The notes under the pieces: model-generated
Seen by the model: only the letters and a program-made list of their open reading frames with translations
Told to the model about the DNA's origin: nothing
The model's database searches: none
Shown: positions 32,575-40,479 of the stretch, piece by piece
Layout: every line of letters begins with the position of its first letter
Numbering within the stretch: position 1 is the stretch's first letter
From: Neisseria shayeganii 871
GTDB lineage: Bacteria; Pseudomonadota; Gammaproteobacteria; Burkholderiales; Neisseriaceae
Length of the DNA: 42,046 bases
Assembly (NCBI RefSeq): GCF_000226875.1
Contig: NZ_JH164926.1
Location: 1,047,846-1,089,891, forward strand
Direction: 5' to 3'
Program-made: the position numbers and the translations under genes

Positions 32575-33857
32575 GCCAGCCTGAAAACGAAACCGTGCAG
32601 CCCACCCCCCAACCGGCCCTGCCGCCGGCCGCCACTGCGCCTGCCCCGCAAGCTGCGCCGGTGGTGGTCAAACAATCCGGCGGCAAAGGCATGGCCGCGT
32701 TGGCCCTGCTGCTCTCCCTCCTCGGCTTAGGTGCGGCCGGCTTTCTGTTTGTGCAGGGCCAAGACGTTTTGGCCCGCCAACAGATGCAGTTCGAACAAAA
32801 AATCGGCGAAGCCGCGTTGGGCGAATCCAAAAACGCCGCCCTCTTGGCCGATGCCGTGCGCAAACAGCAAAGCAGCGACAGCGCCCTGATGCAGCTGCAA
32901 GCGGAGCTGCGTCGCCAACAGGGCGATGCCGAACGCAACGGCCGTGTGTTACAAGAGCTGCTGAAAAGCCGCAGCGACTGGCTGGTGGACGAAGCCGAAT
33001 TCAGCCTGAATTTGGCCGCCCAACAACTGGCGATTGCCGACAACGTGCCGGCCGCCGTTGCCGCCTTGGAAAGCATCGACAGCCGTTTGGCCCGCTTCGA
33101 GCAGCCGCAGCTGCTCTCTTTGAAGCAAGCCGTCAGCGCCGACCTGGCCGCCTTGAAACAGCGCCCTTATCTGGATGTTTCCAGTGGCGCATTGCGCCTA
33201 AACCGCTTGGAAGCTGCTGTCGGCGGCCTGCCGCTGATGCTCGACAGCACGCTGCGTCCGCCCCAAGCCGCCCCGCAAACCGCGGCCGACAGCAACGCCT
33301 CTTGGTGGCAGAATGCCTGGACGCGCACCGTCAACGGCCTCAAAAGCATGGTGGAAGTGCGCCATCTCGACAACCCCGATGTGATGCTGATGTCTCCGGA
33401 GCAGGTTTTCTACGTGCGTGAGAATTTGCGTCTGCGCCTCTTGAGCGCGCGCGTCTCCCTCATGCAGCACCAAAGCGAAACCTATCAAAGCGACTTGGCG
33501 GCCGCCGAACAAGCCGTTAAGCAATACTTCGACGTTTCCGCTCCCGCCGTGCAGGCTTGGCTGCGTGAAATCGAAGGCCTAAAAACCCTGCAAACCGGCA
33601 GCGGCAATTCGGCCAATCTGCTGGCCGCCAGCCTAAAAGCAGTAGATGATTACCGCAAGCAACGCGGCAGCGAGGGTTTGGTGTTGCCCGAACTGCCTGA
33701 AGCCGCCGCCTCCGATACTGCCGCATCAACGGCTTCGGCACCGGCCGCCGCTTCGGCGCCGGCTGCCACCGAAACCACGCCCAATACCGCACCGCAAACA
33801 CCGGCCGCCGCGCCTGCTGATGCCGCTTCCGCCGTTCAGGGAGGGGTGAAATCATGA
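32571..33857 (+). CDS. hemX: HemX-like membrane protein
   Basis: A 428-residue protein. A Pro/Ala-rich cytosolic tail (1-38) is followed by one membrane helix (about 41-61), a coiled coil (about 65-125) and an alpha-helical periplasmic domain with DEAEFSLNLAAQQLAIADNVPAAVAALESID and VFYVRENLRLRLLSARVSL, which match the proteobacterial HemX family (once annotated as uroporphyrinogen C-methyltransferase, although it has no methyltransferase motif). The last 60 residues are Ala/Pro/Thr-rich and probably disordered. It is coupled to hemD and hemY by ATGA overlaps at both ends; GAAAGGAACC precedes the start. Its role in tetrapyrrole metabolism is unclear. Confidence 0.88.
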   Translation: MSQPENETVQPTPQPALPPAATAPAPQAAPVVVKQSGGKGMAALALLLSLLGLGAAGFLFVQGQDVLARQQMQFEQKIGEAALGESKNAALLADAVRKQQSSDSALMQLQAELRRQQGDAERNGRVLQELLKSRSDWLVDEAEFSLNLAAQQLAIADNVPAAVAALESIDSRLARFEQPQLLSLKQAVSADLAALKQRPYLDVSSGALRLNRLEAAVGGLPLMLDSTLRPPQAAPQTAADSNASWWQNAWTRTVNGLKSMVEVRHLDNPDVMLMSPEQVFYVRENLRLRLLSARVSLMQHQSETYQSDLAAAEQAVKQYFDVSAPAVQAWLREIEGLKTLQTGSGNSANLLAASLKAVDDYRKQRGSEGLVLPELPEAAASDTAASTASAPAAASAPAATETTPNTAPQTPAAAPADAASAVQGGVKS

Positions 33858-35095
33858 AAGGCCTGATTTGGATCATCGTGCTGTTCGCTGCGGCCGTCGG
33901 CTTGGTTTTGGCTGCGCAAACCTATAGCGGCAATGTGTATCTGGTGATTGACCAAACCCAAACCATGGTCGCCATGTCGCTGCATCTGTTTGTCGGCGCC
34001 CTGATTGTTTCCGTTGCCGTGCTCTATCTGCTGCTGCGCCTGATTGACGGCGTCACCGCCGTACCCGGCCGCCTGCGCCGCTTCGGCAGCAAGCGCAGCG
34101 CCCGCCATGCCGCCGAGTCGCTGAACAAAGCCGGCTTGGCCTTTTTCGAAGGCAAATTCCAACAAGCCGAACGCGAAGCGGCCAAAGTGCTCGACAACAA
34201 ACAAGCCGGCGACAACCGCGTACTGGCCTTGATGCTGGCCGCCCACAGTGCCGATCAGGCCGGCGACGAAGAGAAACGCGAAGGCTACCTGAAAGACATT
34301 GCCGGGCTGCCCGACAAAAACCAACTCTCGCGTCATCTGCTGTTGGCCGAATCCGCACTCAACCGCCGCGACTACCCCGCCGCCGAAGCCGCCTTAAACG
34401 CCGCTGCGGCCGTCAACCCCAAACTGACCCGCTTGGTACGCCTTCAACTGCGCTACATGTTCGAACAAAACAATCCGCTGGAAGTACTCGACCGCGTGGC
34501 CAAACTGGAAAAAGCCGCTGCCCTCAACAGCGCAGAAGCCGCCCAATACCGCGAATGGGCCTACCGCGAACTGTTGGCGCTGGCACAAGACTACCCTGCC
34601 ATGAAAGCCTGTCTGGCCCGCATCCCCGAAGACCTCAAGCGTGGCGACTTATGCGCCGACATTGCCGCCAAATTCGTACAAACCGGCCAATACCCCCGTG
34701 CCGTCAAATGGGTCAAACACCATTACCCCGAAACCCACAACAACCAACTGCTTCCGCATATGATTGAAGCAGCCCGCTATTTAAGCGAAAAAGAGCAGCA
34801 AAAAGTGATGGATACCGCCGAATCCTGGCTCACCCAAACCCCGGATAACGCCCATCTGCTGTTTAATCTCGGCCAAATGGCCTATGCCAAAAAACTGTGG
34901 GGCAAAGCACAAAGCTACCTGGAGGCCAGCCTCAATGCCCAAGCCACCCCGCAGGCGCGTTTGGTGTTGGCCAAAGTGTTCGACGAAATGGGCCAGCCCC
35001 AACAAGCGGAGGCACAACGCAAACTCGTTTTGGCCGAAATCACACCGGACGAAGACGAAACCGCCACAGTCGCTCCAGAGCGCGTTGCCATTTAG
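33854..35095 (+). CDS. hemY: HemY-like TPR membrane protein
   Basis: A 413-residue inner-membrane protein with two N-terminal helices (about 3-21 and 42-62) and a long cytosolic tail of TPR-like helical repeats (GLAFFEGKFQQAEREAAKVLDNK; LLFNLGQMAYAKKLWGKAQSYLEASL). It is the last gene of hemD-hemX-hemY; the HemY name in proteobacteria refers to this protein, not to the Bacillus protoporphyrinogen oxidase. The start overlaps the hemX stop (ATGA at 33854-33857) and GAGGGG lies upstream. It probably scaffolds late haem synthesis or a membrane step. An in-frame DUS gives EGYLKD. Confidence 0.9.
   Translation: MKGLIWIIVLFAAAVGLVLAAQTYSGNVYLVIDQTQTMVAMSLHLFVGALIVSVAVLYLLLRLIDGVTAVPGRLRRFGSKRSARHAAESLNKAGLAFFEGKFQQAEREAAKVLDNKQAGDNRVLALMLAAHSADQAGDEEKREGYLKDIAGLPDKNQLSRHLLLAESALNRRDYPAAEAALNAAAAVNPKLTRLVRLQLRYMFEQNNPLEVLDRVAKLEKAAALNSAEAAQYREWAYRELLALAQDYPAMKACLARIPEDLKRGDLCADIAAKFVQTGQYPRAVKWVKHHYPETHNNQLLPHMIEAARYLSEKEQQKVMDTAESWLTQTPDNAHLLFNLGQMAYAKKLWGKAQSYLEASLNAQATPQARLVLAKVFDEMGQPQQAEAQRKLVLAEITPDEDETATVAPERVAI
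34282..34293 (+). repeat. Intragenic DUS in hemY
   Basis: Exact AGGCTACCTGAA, read as GYLK in HemY. Confidence 0.9.
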
Positions 35096-35292
35096 CCGGC
35101 AACCCGATACTCGGGAAAATAGATAATTATTCACTCAATCATATGGTTATTTATCGACTTCCGTTTATAGCCTATAGTTAAAGCATCCCGGCATACAGTG
35201 AGCACTCACGGATAGATGCAGCTGGATATTTAGCCACGTTGCATCTCCTGACTTGTTGCCAACCAGCGCCCAATAATGGCAGAAGATGGACT
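35096..35292. other. Intergenic region after hemY
   Basis: About 200 bases of rather AT-rich sequence between hemY and a MITE fragment. I see no gene, hairpin with T-run or RNA in it. Confidence 0.5.
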
Positions 35293-35345
35293 GAGAACTT
35301 TATAAACCTTTATCTGTGGCGTATTTCTGCGTTCTGCATCCATGC
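35293..35345 (-). mobile_element. Decayed MITE fragment (copy 10)
   Basis: GAGAACTTTATAAACC...ATCTGTGGCGTATTTCTGCGTT follows the outer part of copy 1 (GAGACCTTTGCAAAACCCC...ATCTGCGGCGCATTTCTGCGTT) with about one mismatch in six. No right end is found. Confidence 0.6.
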
Positions 35346-35407
35346 TTTGGGGCGTATAGCCCCAGGCTTTAAGGCTTACTTGGTGTTAGTGAGGTGAAAA
35401 GCGGGAT

Positions 35408-35574
35408 GAGACCTTTGCAAAACCCCCAGATGTGGATGCAGTTCAAGGCGTAGCAGCACAGCGAACGTGAACGTCAGGAATCCCCGTGGGACAGACATAT
35501 CAGATAGATAGGCAAGCGAGCGAGCAGCGCACAACGCAGAAATGCGCCGCAGATGGGGGTTTTGCAGAGGTCTC
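35408..35574 (+). mobile_element. MITE-like repeat, long form (copy 11)
   Basis: 167 bases with both terminal repeats (one mismatch at the right, TTTTGCAGAGGTCTC) and the long-form block TCAGGAATCCCCGTGGGACAG. Nearly identical to copy 4, which suggests recent spread. Confidence 0.9.
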
Positions 35575-35673
35575 GAGATGTTTATTATGCTCTATATGAT
35601 ATGCGGTACATCTCTTCAATACCGCCAACAATACAATGAATTGCTACACTAAGGACTACCTGAAAACGTGAAC

Positions 35674-36024
35674 TGAAACCATAAAGCTGGACAGTTTATT
35701 TTACCGCCTTCAAGGCCTGAATCCTGTATCACACGGGCTTCAGGCCTTTTAATTTGGGTTTGATCCTGTCGTGATAGTGTCCACAATGTATTCATAAAGG
35801 CGGCTTTGTGCTGGAGCCTTGAGTGCTTTGCTTGCCGTGCAAAACCTTAGCTCCCACTCATTTGCTTACCAAAATGTGATGAAGCTTGCAAAGCGTATCC
35901 GGGCTTCTGAGATCATCATCGGCCAAGTAAAAGCGGATGACCTTGAACTTGAAAGTGTCCGCGTATTTTTGGTCACGGAAAATGCCCCCTCAAAGTTGTT
36001 TGGCTGTCCAACTTTTTGGGGGCC
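35674..36024 (-). mobile_element. Decayed IS3-family (IS150-like) element, internally deleted
   Basis: About 350 bases. The ends are inverted: CCATAAAGCTGGACAG (35679-35694) against CTGTCCAACTTTTTGG (36004-36019), 14 of 16 matching. On the minus strand, near the left end, a frame at 35976-35858 reads KYADTFKFKVIRFYL, like the N-terminus of an IS3 OrfA (helix-turn-helix part). Near the right end, 35791-35696 reads HYHDRIKPKLKGLKPV, then a stop, then YRIQALKAVK and a final stop, which is the C-terminus of an IS3 transposase with one nonsense mutation. Everything between is lost. It cannot code for a working transposase. It lies just beyond the pepN stop. Confidence 0.75.
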
Positions 36025-36030
36025 TATAAA

Positions 36031-36042
36031 TTCAGGTAGCCT
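36031..36042 (-). repeat. DNA uptake sequence downstream of pepN
   Basis: Exact TTCAGGTAGCCT between the IS3 relic and the pepN stop, unpaired. Confidence 0.9.
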
Positions 36043-36058
36043 GTTTCGCACTTGCGGC

Positions 36059-38704
36059 TCATGCGGCCAGAATTTTCTCAACGATTTCGCGCGTGTCTTT
36101 CGACAAATCGGGCGCTTGCGCCAGCGCCTGCAACTCTTGGCGCATCAGGTTTTGGCGCCCGGCTTCAAGGCGGCGGCACAGATTGAATGCCTGCACCAAA
36201 CGGGCGGCCACTTGCGGGTTGAAGGCGTCGATTCGGCGCACCTGTTCCGCAATAAAGGCATAGCCCGAGCCGTCTGCGGCATGGAAATGCGGCACGTTGC
36301 GGCTGAATGCGCCGAGCAGGGCGCGCGCTTTGTTTGGATTTTCCAGGCTGAACTGCGGATGCTGCAGGGCGGCCCGCACCTGTGCCGGCGTATCGGCGCG
36401 GCGGCTGGCGGCAATCAGGGTGAAGTATTTGTCCATCACCAGCGCCTGATCGCTGAATTTTTCGGCAAAGCGGTTCAACAGCGCATCGCGTTGCGGGCCG
36501 GGATGGTGGTTGGCCGCGCTCAACAGCCCCCATTCGTGGGTCATATTGCCGGCCAGTTCGGCGTAGCGTTCGGCCACGGTGTCGATGTGTTGCGGCTCGG
36601 CCCGCAGAATCAAGGCGCGGCAGACGTTGCGCAGGCTGCGCCAAGTCGCCAGCTCGGGCATGTATTCGTAGCGCACCGCTGCATCGGCCTGCGCTTCCTG
36701 CTGCGCCGCTTCTTGCTCCAGCGCGTGAAGCTGCGGCAGGAAACGCACGGCCAGCGCGTCCAACAGCGCTTCGCGGGCGCGGTGTACCAGCAGGGGATCG
36801 ATGTTTTCGCGCTCCGCCCACAATTCGGCTTCGGGCGGCACCTGCAACAGCAGGGCGCGGAAGCCGGCCGCCAAATCGGCCGCCAACACTTCTGCCAAGG
36901 CCTGCATCAGCACTTCGTGCGCCGGCAGCGGGCTACCTGAAAGCAGCGCCGCTTCGTTGGCGGCCACCGCACGGCGGTACAGGGTTTGGCCGGCTTCCCA
37001 GCGGGCGAACGCATCGCTGTCGTAAGCCAAGAGCAGGCTCAAATCGGCATCGCTGTAAGGGTAGTCCAGCTGCACGGGAGCGGAAAAGCCGCGCAGCAGG
37101 GAAGGCACCACGGCCCGGCCCACGCCCTGCAAGACAAATTCCTGCTCGGCTTGATGCAACACCAGCACGGCCTCGCGGCAGGCTTCGCTGCTTTCAGGTA
37201 GCCTGAATTCGGTTTGCTCGCCCAGAGTGTCGTTTTCCGCGCTGAACAAGGCCACTTTCAGCGGCATCATCATCGGCTGTTTGTCGGCCATGTCGGGCGT
37301 GGGCGGAATGCTTTGTTTGACGGTCAGCACATAGTCGCCGTTGTCTTTCAGGTAGCCTGACGCCTGCAGCACGGGCGTGCCGGCCTGGCTGTACCACAGG
37401 GCGAACTGCCCGAAATCGCGGCCGTTGGCATCGGCCATGGCGGCGCGGAAATCGTCGCAGGTTACGGCTTGGCCGTCGTGGCGTTCAAAATACCGCCGCA
37501 TCCCGCGTTGGAAGCCTGCTTCGCCCAGAAAGCTGTGGTACATGCGCACCACTTCGGCGCCTTTTTCATACACGGTCATGGTGTAGAAATTGTTCATTTC
37601 CACATAGCTGGCGGGGCGCACCGGATGGGCGGTGGGGCCGGCGTCTTCGGGAAACTGGTGTTGGCGCAGCAGCGACACGTTTTCGATGCGGGTAAGCGCG
37701 CCGGCGCGGTCGGCGGAAAATTCCTGATCGCGGAACACGGTCAGCCCTTCTTTCAGCGAGAGCTGAAACCAGTCGCGGCAGGTCACGCGGTTGCCCGTCC
37801 AATTGTGGAAATATTCGTGGGCGATCACGCTTTCCACGCCGGCAAAATCGGCGTCGGTGGCGGTGCGGCTGTCGGCCAGCACGTATTTGGTGTTGAAAAT
37901 GTTCAAGCCCTTGTTTTCCATCGCGCCCATATTAAAGTCGCCGACGGCCACCACCATATAGATGTCCAAATCGTATTCCAGGCCGAAGCGCGTTTCGTCC
38001 CACGCCATCGCGTGTTTGAGCGACTGCACGGCGAAATCCACCTTGTCGGCGTCTTCGGCACGGGTGTAAAACTCAATCGCCACTTCGCGCCCGCTCAGGG
38101 TGGTGAAAGTGTCGCGCGTGCACTGCAAATCGCCGGCCACCAGCGCAAACAGGTAGCTGGGCTTGGCAAATGGGTCGGCCCATTTCGCCCAATGGCGGCC
38201 GTTTTCGAGCAGGCCGCCGTCTGTCTTATTGCCGTTGGACAGCAGCACGGGATAGCGGGCGGCGTCGGCGCTCAGGGTGGTGGTGAAGCGGCCCATCACA
38301 TCGGGGCGGTCGGGATGGAAGGTGATTTTGCGGAAGCCTTCCGGCTCGCACTGGGTATAGAGGTTGCCGCCGCTGGCGTACAGCCCCATCAGCGTTTTAT
38401 TATCCTGCGGATACAGGCGGGTGCGCACTTCCAGCACAAACGGTTCGGCCGGCGCGTCGAGCAGGGTCAGCGTTTCGCCGTCCAGCGTATAGCGACCCTC
38501 GGCCAGCGGCTCGCCGTTGAGACGCAGCGAAAGCAGCTCGGCCGACCCCTGCAGCACCAAGTCGGCCCGCCCCTGCTGCGGCTCGATGTGTAAGCAGGCG
38601 GTGACATCGGTGTGGCTGTCGAAAATATCGAACGCCAAATCCAGTTGCGGCACTTGGTGCGCGGGCGCTCGGTAATCTTTCAGATAGTGGACGGTTTGCG
38701 GCAC
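36059..38704 (-). CDS. pepN: Aminopeptidase N PepN (M1 family)
   Basis: An 881-residue zinc aminopeptidase, close to the E. coli enzyme in length. The zinc site HEYFH is at 296-300 with the third ligand E319 (HExxH-18-E), and the substrate motif GAMEN precedes it at about 260-264. All four M1 domains are present, including the helical C-terminal domain. The start is a GTG at 38704 (VPQTVHYLKDYRAPAH), which matches the family N-terminus; an ATG 16 bases upstream is out of frame. There is no strong ribosome site. The gene works in cytosolic peptide turnover together with PepA. In-frame or internal DUS words lie at 36938 (11 of 12), 37193 and 37347. Confidence 0.96.
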   Translation of the reverse strand: MPQTVHYLKDYRAPAHQVPQLDLAFDIFDSHTDVTACLHIEPQQGRADLVLQGSAELLSLRLNGEPLAEGRYTLDGETLTLLDAPAEPFVLEVRTRLYPQDNKTLMGLYASGGNLYTQCEPEGFRKITFHPDRPDVMGRFTTTLSADAARYPVLLSNGNKTDGGLLENGRHWAKWADPFAKPSYLFALVAGDLQCTRDTFTTLSGREVAIEFYTRAEDADKVDFAVQSLKHAMAWDETRFGLEYDLDIYMVVAVGDFNMGAMENKGLNIFNTKYVLADSRTATDADFAGVESVIAHEYFHNWTGNRVTCRDWFQLSLKEGLTVFRDQEFSADRAGALTRIENVSLLRQHQFPEDAGPTAHPVRPASYVEMNNFYTMTVYEKGAEVVRMYHSFLGEAGFQRGMRRYFERHDGQAVTCDDFRAAMADANGRDFGQFALWYSQAGTPVLQASGYLKDNGDYVLTVKQSIPPTPDMADKQPMMMPLKVALFSAENDTLGEQTEFRLPESSEACREAVLVLHQAEQEFVLQGVGRAVVPSLLRGFSAPVQLDYPYSDADLSLLLAYDSDAFARWEAGQTLYRRAVAANEAALLSGSPLPAHEVLMQALAEVLAADLAAGFRALLLQVPPEAELWAERENIDPLLVHRAREALLDALAVRFLPQLHALEQEAAQQEAQADAAVRYEYMPELATWRSLRNVCRALILRAEPQHIDTVAERYAELAGNMTHEWGLLSAANHHPGPQRDALLNRFAEKFSDQALVMDKYFTLIAASRRADTPAQVRAALQHPQFSLENPNKARALLGAFSRNVPHFHAADGSGYAFIAEQVRRIDAFNPQVAARLVQAFNLCRRLEAGRQNLMRQELQALAQAPDLSKDTREIVEKILAA
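37193..37204 (-). repeat. Intragenic DUS in pepN
   Basis: Exact TTCAGGTAGCCT; on the coding strand it reads AGGCTACCTGAA. Confidence 0.9.
37347..37358 (-). repeat. Intragenic DUS in pepN
   Basis: Exact TTCAGGTAGCCT; on the coding strand it encodes GYLK in SGYLKDNG. Confidence 0.9.
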
Positions 38705-38721
38705 GGCGGGCTACTTTCATC

Positions 38722-38752
38722 AAAAAAACAAAAGCCGCATTCTAGCGGCTTT
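38722..38752 (-). terminator. Rho-independent terminator between asd and pepN
   Basis: AAAGCCGC (38731-38738) and GCGGCTTT (38745-38752) form an 8-bp stem with a 6-base loop. On the minus strand it continues into TGTTTTTTTG. Together with the DUS hairpin at 38777-38805 it closes asd. Confidence 0.85.
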
Positions 38753-38776
38753 CAGCGGGGCATGAAATAAGGCAAC

Positions 38777-38805
38777 AGGCTACCTGAAAGCCTTTCAGGT
38801 AGCCT
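38777..38805 (-). terminator. Inverted DUS pair downstream of asd
   Basis: Arms 38777-38790 and 38792-38805 form a 14-bp near-continuous palindrome, 19 bases past the asd stop on the minus strand. Confidence 0.7.
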
Positions 38806-38824
38806 CTTTGCGATGGGTGCCCGA

Positions 38825-39943
38825 TCAATCCAGATTGCCCAACACGATGCGCAACATGCGGCGCAGCGGCTCGGCGGCACCCCACAGCAGCTGGTCGCCC
38901 ACGGTGAAGGCGCTGATGTATTCGCCGCCCATGGCCAGCTTGCGGACGCGGCCGACCGGAGTGGTTAGCGTGCCGGTCACCGCGGCGGGGGTGAGCTCGC
39001 GCATGCTGGCTTCCTTGGTATTGGGCACCACTTTCACCCAATCGTTGGCGCCGGCGAGCAGGTTTTCGATTTCGGCCAGCGGCAAATCCTGTTTCAGCTT
39101 CAGGGTCAACGCTTGGCTGTGGCAGCGCATGGCGCCGATGCGCACGCACAGGCCTTCCACCACCACGCCGTCGGCCTGGCCGAGGATTTTGTTGGTTTCC
39201 ACGCCGCCCTTCCACTCTTCTTTCGACTGGCCGTTGCCCAAGTCGGCATCGATCCACGGAATCAGGCTGCCGGCCAGCGGCACGCCGAAGTTTTCTTTCG
39301 GATAGGCGTCGCTGCGCAGAAAGTCGGACACTTTGCGGTCGATGTCCAAAATCGCGCTGGCCGGATCGGCCAATTCGCTGTGTACTTGGTCGCGGATGGC
39401 GCCCATGCCGCTGATCAGCTCGCGCATATTTTTGGCGCCGGCGCCGGAAGCGGCCTGGTAAGTCATGCTGGAGGCCCACTCCACCAAACCGTTTTGAAAG
39501 AGGCCGCCCAAGGCCATCAGCATCAGCGAAACGGTGCAGTTGCCGCCGATGTAGTTTTTCACGCCGTTTTGCAGGCCGGCATCGATCACGCCGCGGTTGA
39601 CCGGATCGAGCACAATGATGGACTCGGCATCCATGCGCAGGATGGAAGCCGCGTCAATCCAATAGCCGTGCCAGCCGCTCTCGCGCAGGGGCTGGAACAC
39701 CGATTTGGTGTAATCGCCGCCCTGGCAGGTCACGATGATGTCCATCTCGGCCAACTGGGCAAGGTTGTTGGCATCCAGCAGGGTTTTCGCCGCCTGACCG
39801 AAGTCGGGCGCCGCGCCGCCGGGGTTGGAAGTGGTGAAGAAATACGCTTCGGGAATGTGGGCGAAGTCGTTTTCTTCGCGCATGCGCTGCATCAAAACCG
39901 AGCCGACCATGCCGCGCCAGCCGATAAAGCCTACTTTTTTCAT
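38825..39943 (-). CDS. asd: Aspartate-semialdehyde dehydrogenase
   Basis: A 372-residue enzyme making aspartate semialdehyde from aspartyl phosphate with NADPH, the branch point to lysine/diaminopimelate, threonine and methionine. The N-terminal nucleotide loop GFIGWRGMVGSVL, the nucleophile C136 in GGNCTVSLML and the base H275 in GAMRCHSQAL are present, at nearly the same positions as in E. coli Asd (about 367 residues). The ATG at 39943 is chosen because TAGGAG lies upstream, although the gap of 11 bases is long; the ATG nine codons earlier would place that ribosome site inside the gene. Downstream are two terminator-like hairpins. Confidence 0.96.
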   Translation of the reverse strand: MKKVGFIGWRGMVGSVLMQRMREENDFAHIPEAYFFTTSNPGGAAPDFGQAAKTLLDANNLAQLAEMDIIVTCQGGDYTKSVFQPLRESGWHGYWIDAASILRMDAESIIVLDPVNRGVIDAGLQNGVKNYIGGNCTVSLMLMALGGLFQNGLVEWASSMTYQAASGAGAKNMRELISGMGAIRDQVHSELADPASAILDIDRKVSDFLRSDAYPKENFGVPLAGSLIPWIDADLGNGQSKEEWKGGVETNKILGQADGVVVEGLCVRIGAMRCHSQALTLKLKQDLPLAEIENLLAGANDWVKVVPNTKEASMRELTPAAVTGTLTTPVGRVRKLAMGGEYISAFTVGDQLLWGAAEPLRRMLRIVLGNLD

Positions 39944-40479
39944 ACTGTGTTGTGCTCCTAAATCAATCATCTTTCTTGCCGGCCTCAGGCTACCTGAAAG
40001 CCGTCTGCCGCCCGTACTCGGGCGCCTGCCTCGGCGGCCGCTTTCCTTATATCAACGGTTTGCCGTCTCTTGAGGGCAAAAGCCACTCTCCGGCAGGCCG
40101 CAGAGGACGCCCTAAAAACCGGTTCCGTTTTAACGCTGCGCCGCACAAAAGTAAAGTATTTTCTCCGCCGAAACGGAGCGCAATTTGCCGACTAAGTGGC
40201 TAAAAATAATAAGTAACTGATATTTATGATTTTATAGTGAGAAAATTTCGCCCGCAGCACCGAAGATTCCACTATGCGAAATAAACCTTCTGATTTTCAA
40301 ATGCTTGCATTGATATTTTTTCTAAAAATATGCTAATGAAGATTTACAAACCGCGGAAAGCAGGGTAAAAGCCTGTTTATCCCCTGCCGCCTCACTCCAA
40401 CGGCCGGCAGGGGCATCGAGCGGGCTGCACCGGGCAGCGGTGGCACCGCCCGGCAAGTTTACAATTTGAGGATTGAAAA
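39944..40479. other. Divergent intergenic region between asd and the APC permease gene
   Basis: About 535 bases without a supported gene. There is one DUS (39987-39998). From about 40190 to 40350 the sequence is AT-rich; TTGCAT and TATGCT with an 18-base spacer (about 40303-40332) could be a permease promoter. Two GC-rich hairpins follow in the probable leader: CCCCTGCCG (40381-40389) with CGGCAGGGG (40405-40413), and CCGGGC/GCCCGG near 40431-40454. They have no T-run. No riboswitch class was recognised. Confidence 0.45.
39987..39998 (+). repeat. DNA uptake sequence upstream of asd
   Basis: Exact AGGCTACCTGAA, unpaired, about 45 bases upstream of the asd start. Confidence 0.9.

Noticed and set aside
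4715..35574. CRISPR array from the recurring 140-180 bp sequences
   Set aside because: The repeats are far apart, have inverted ends, vary in orientation and have no regular spacers. No cas genes are present.
35819..36940. Plus-strand frame of 373 codons spanning the IS3 relic and the pepN 3' end
   Set aside because: It begins inside a decayed element and continues as antisense of pepN; no domain is visible.
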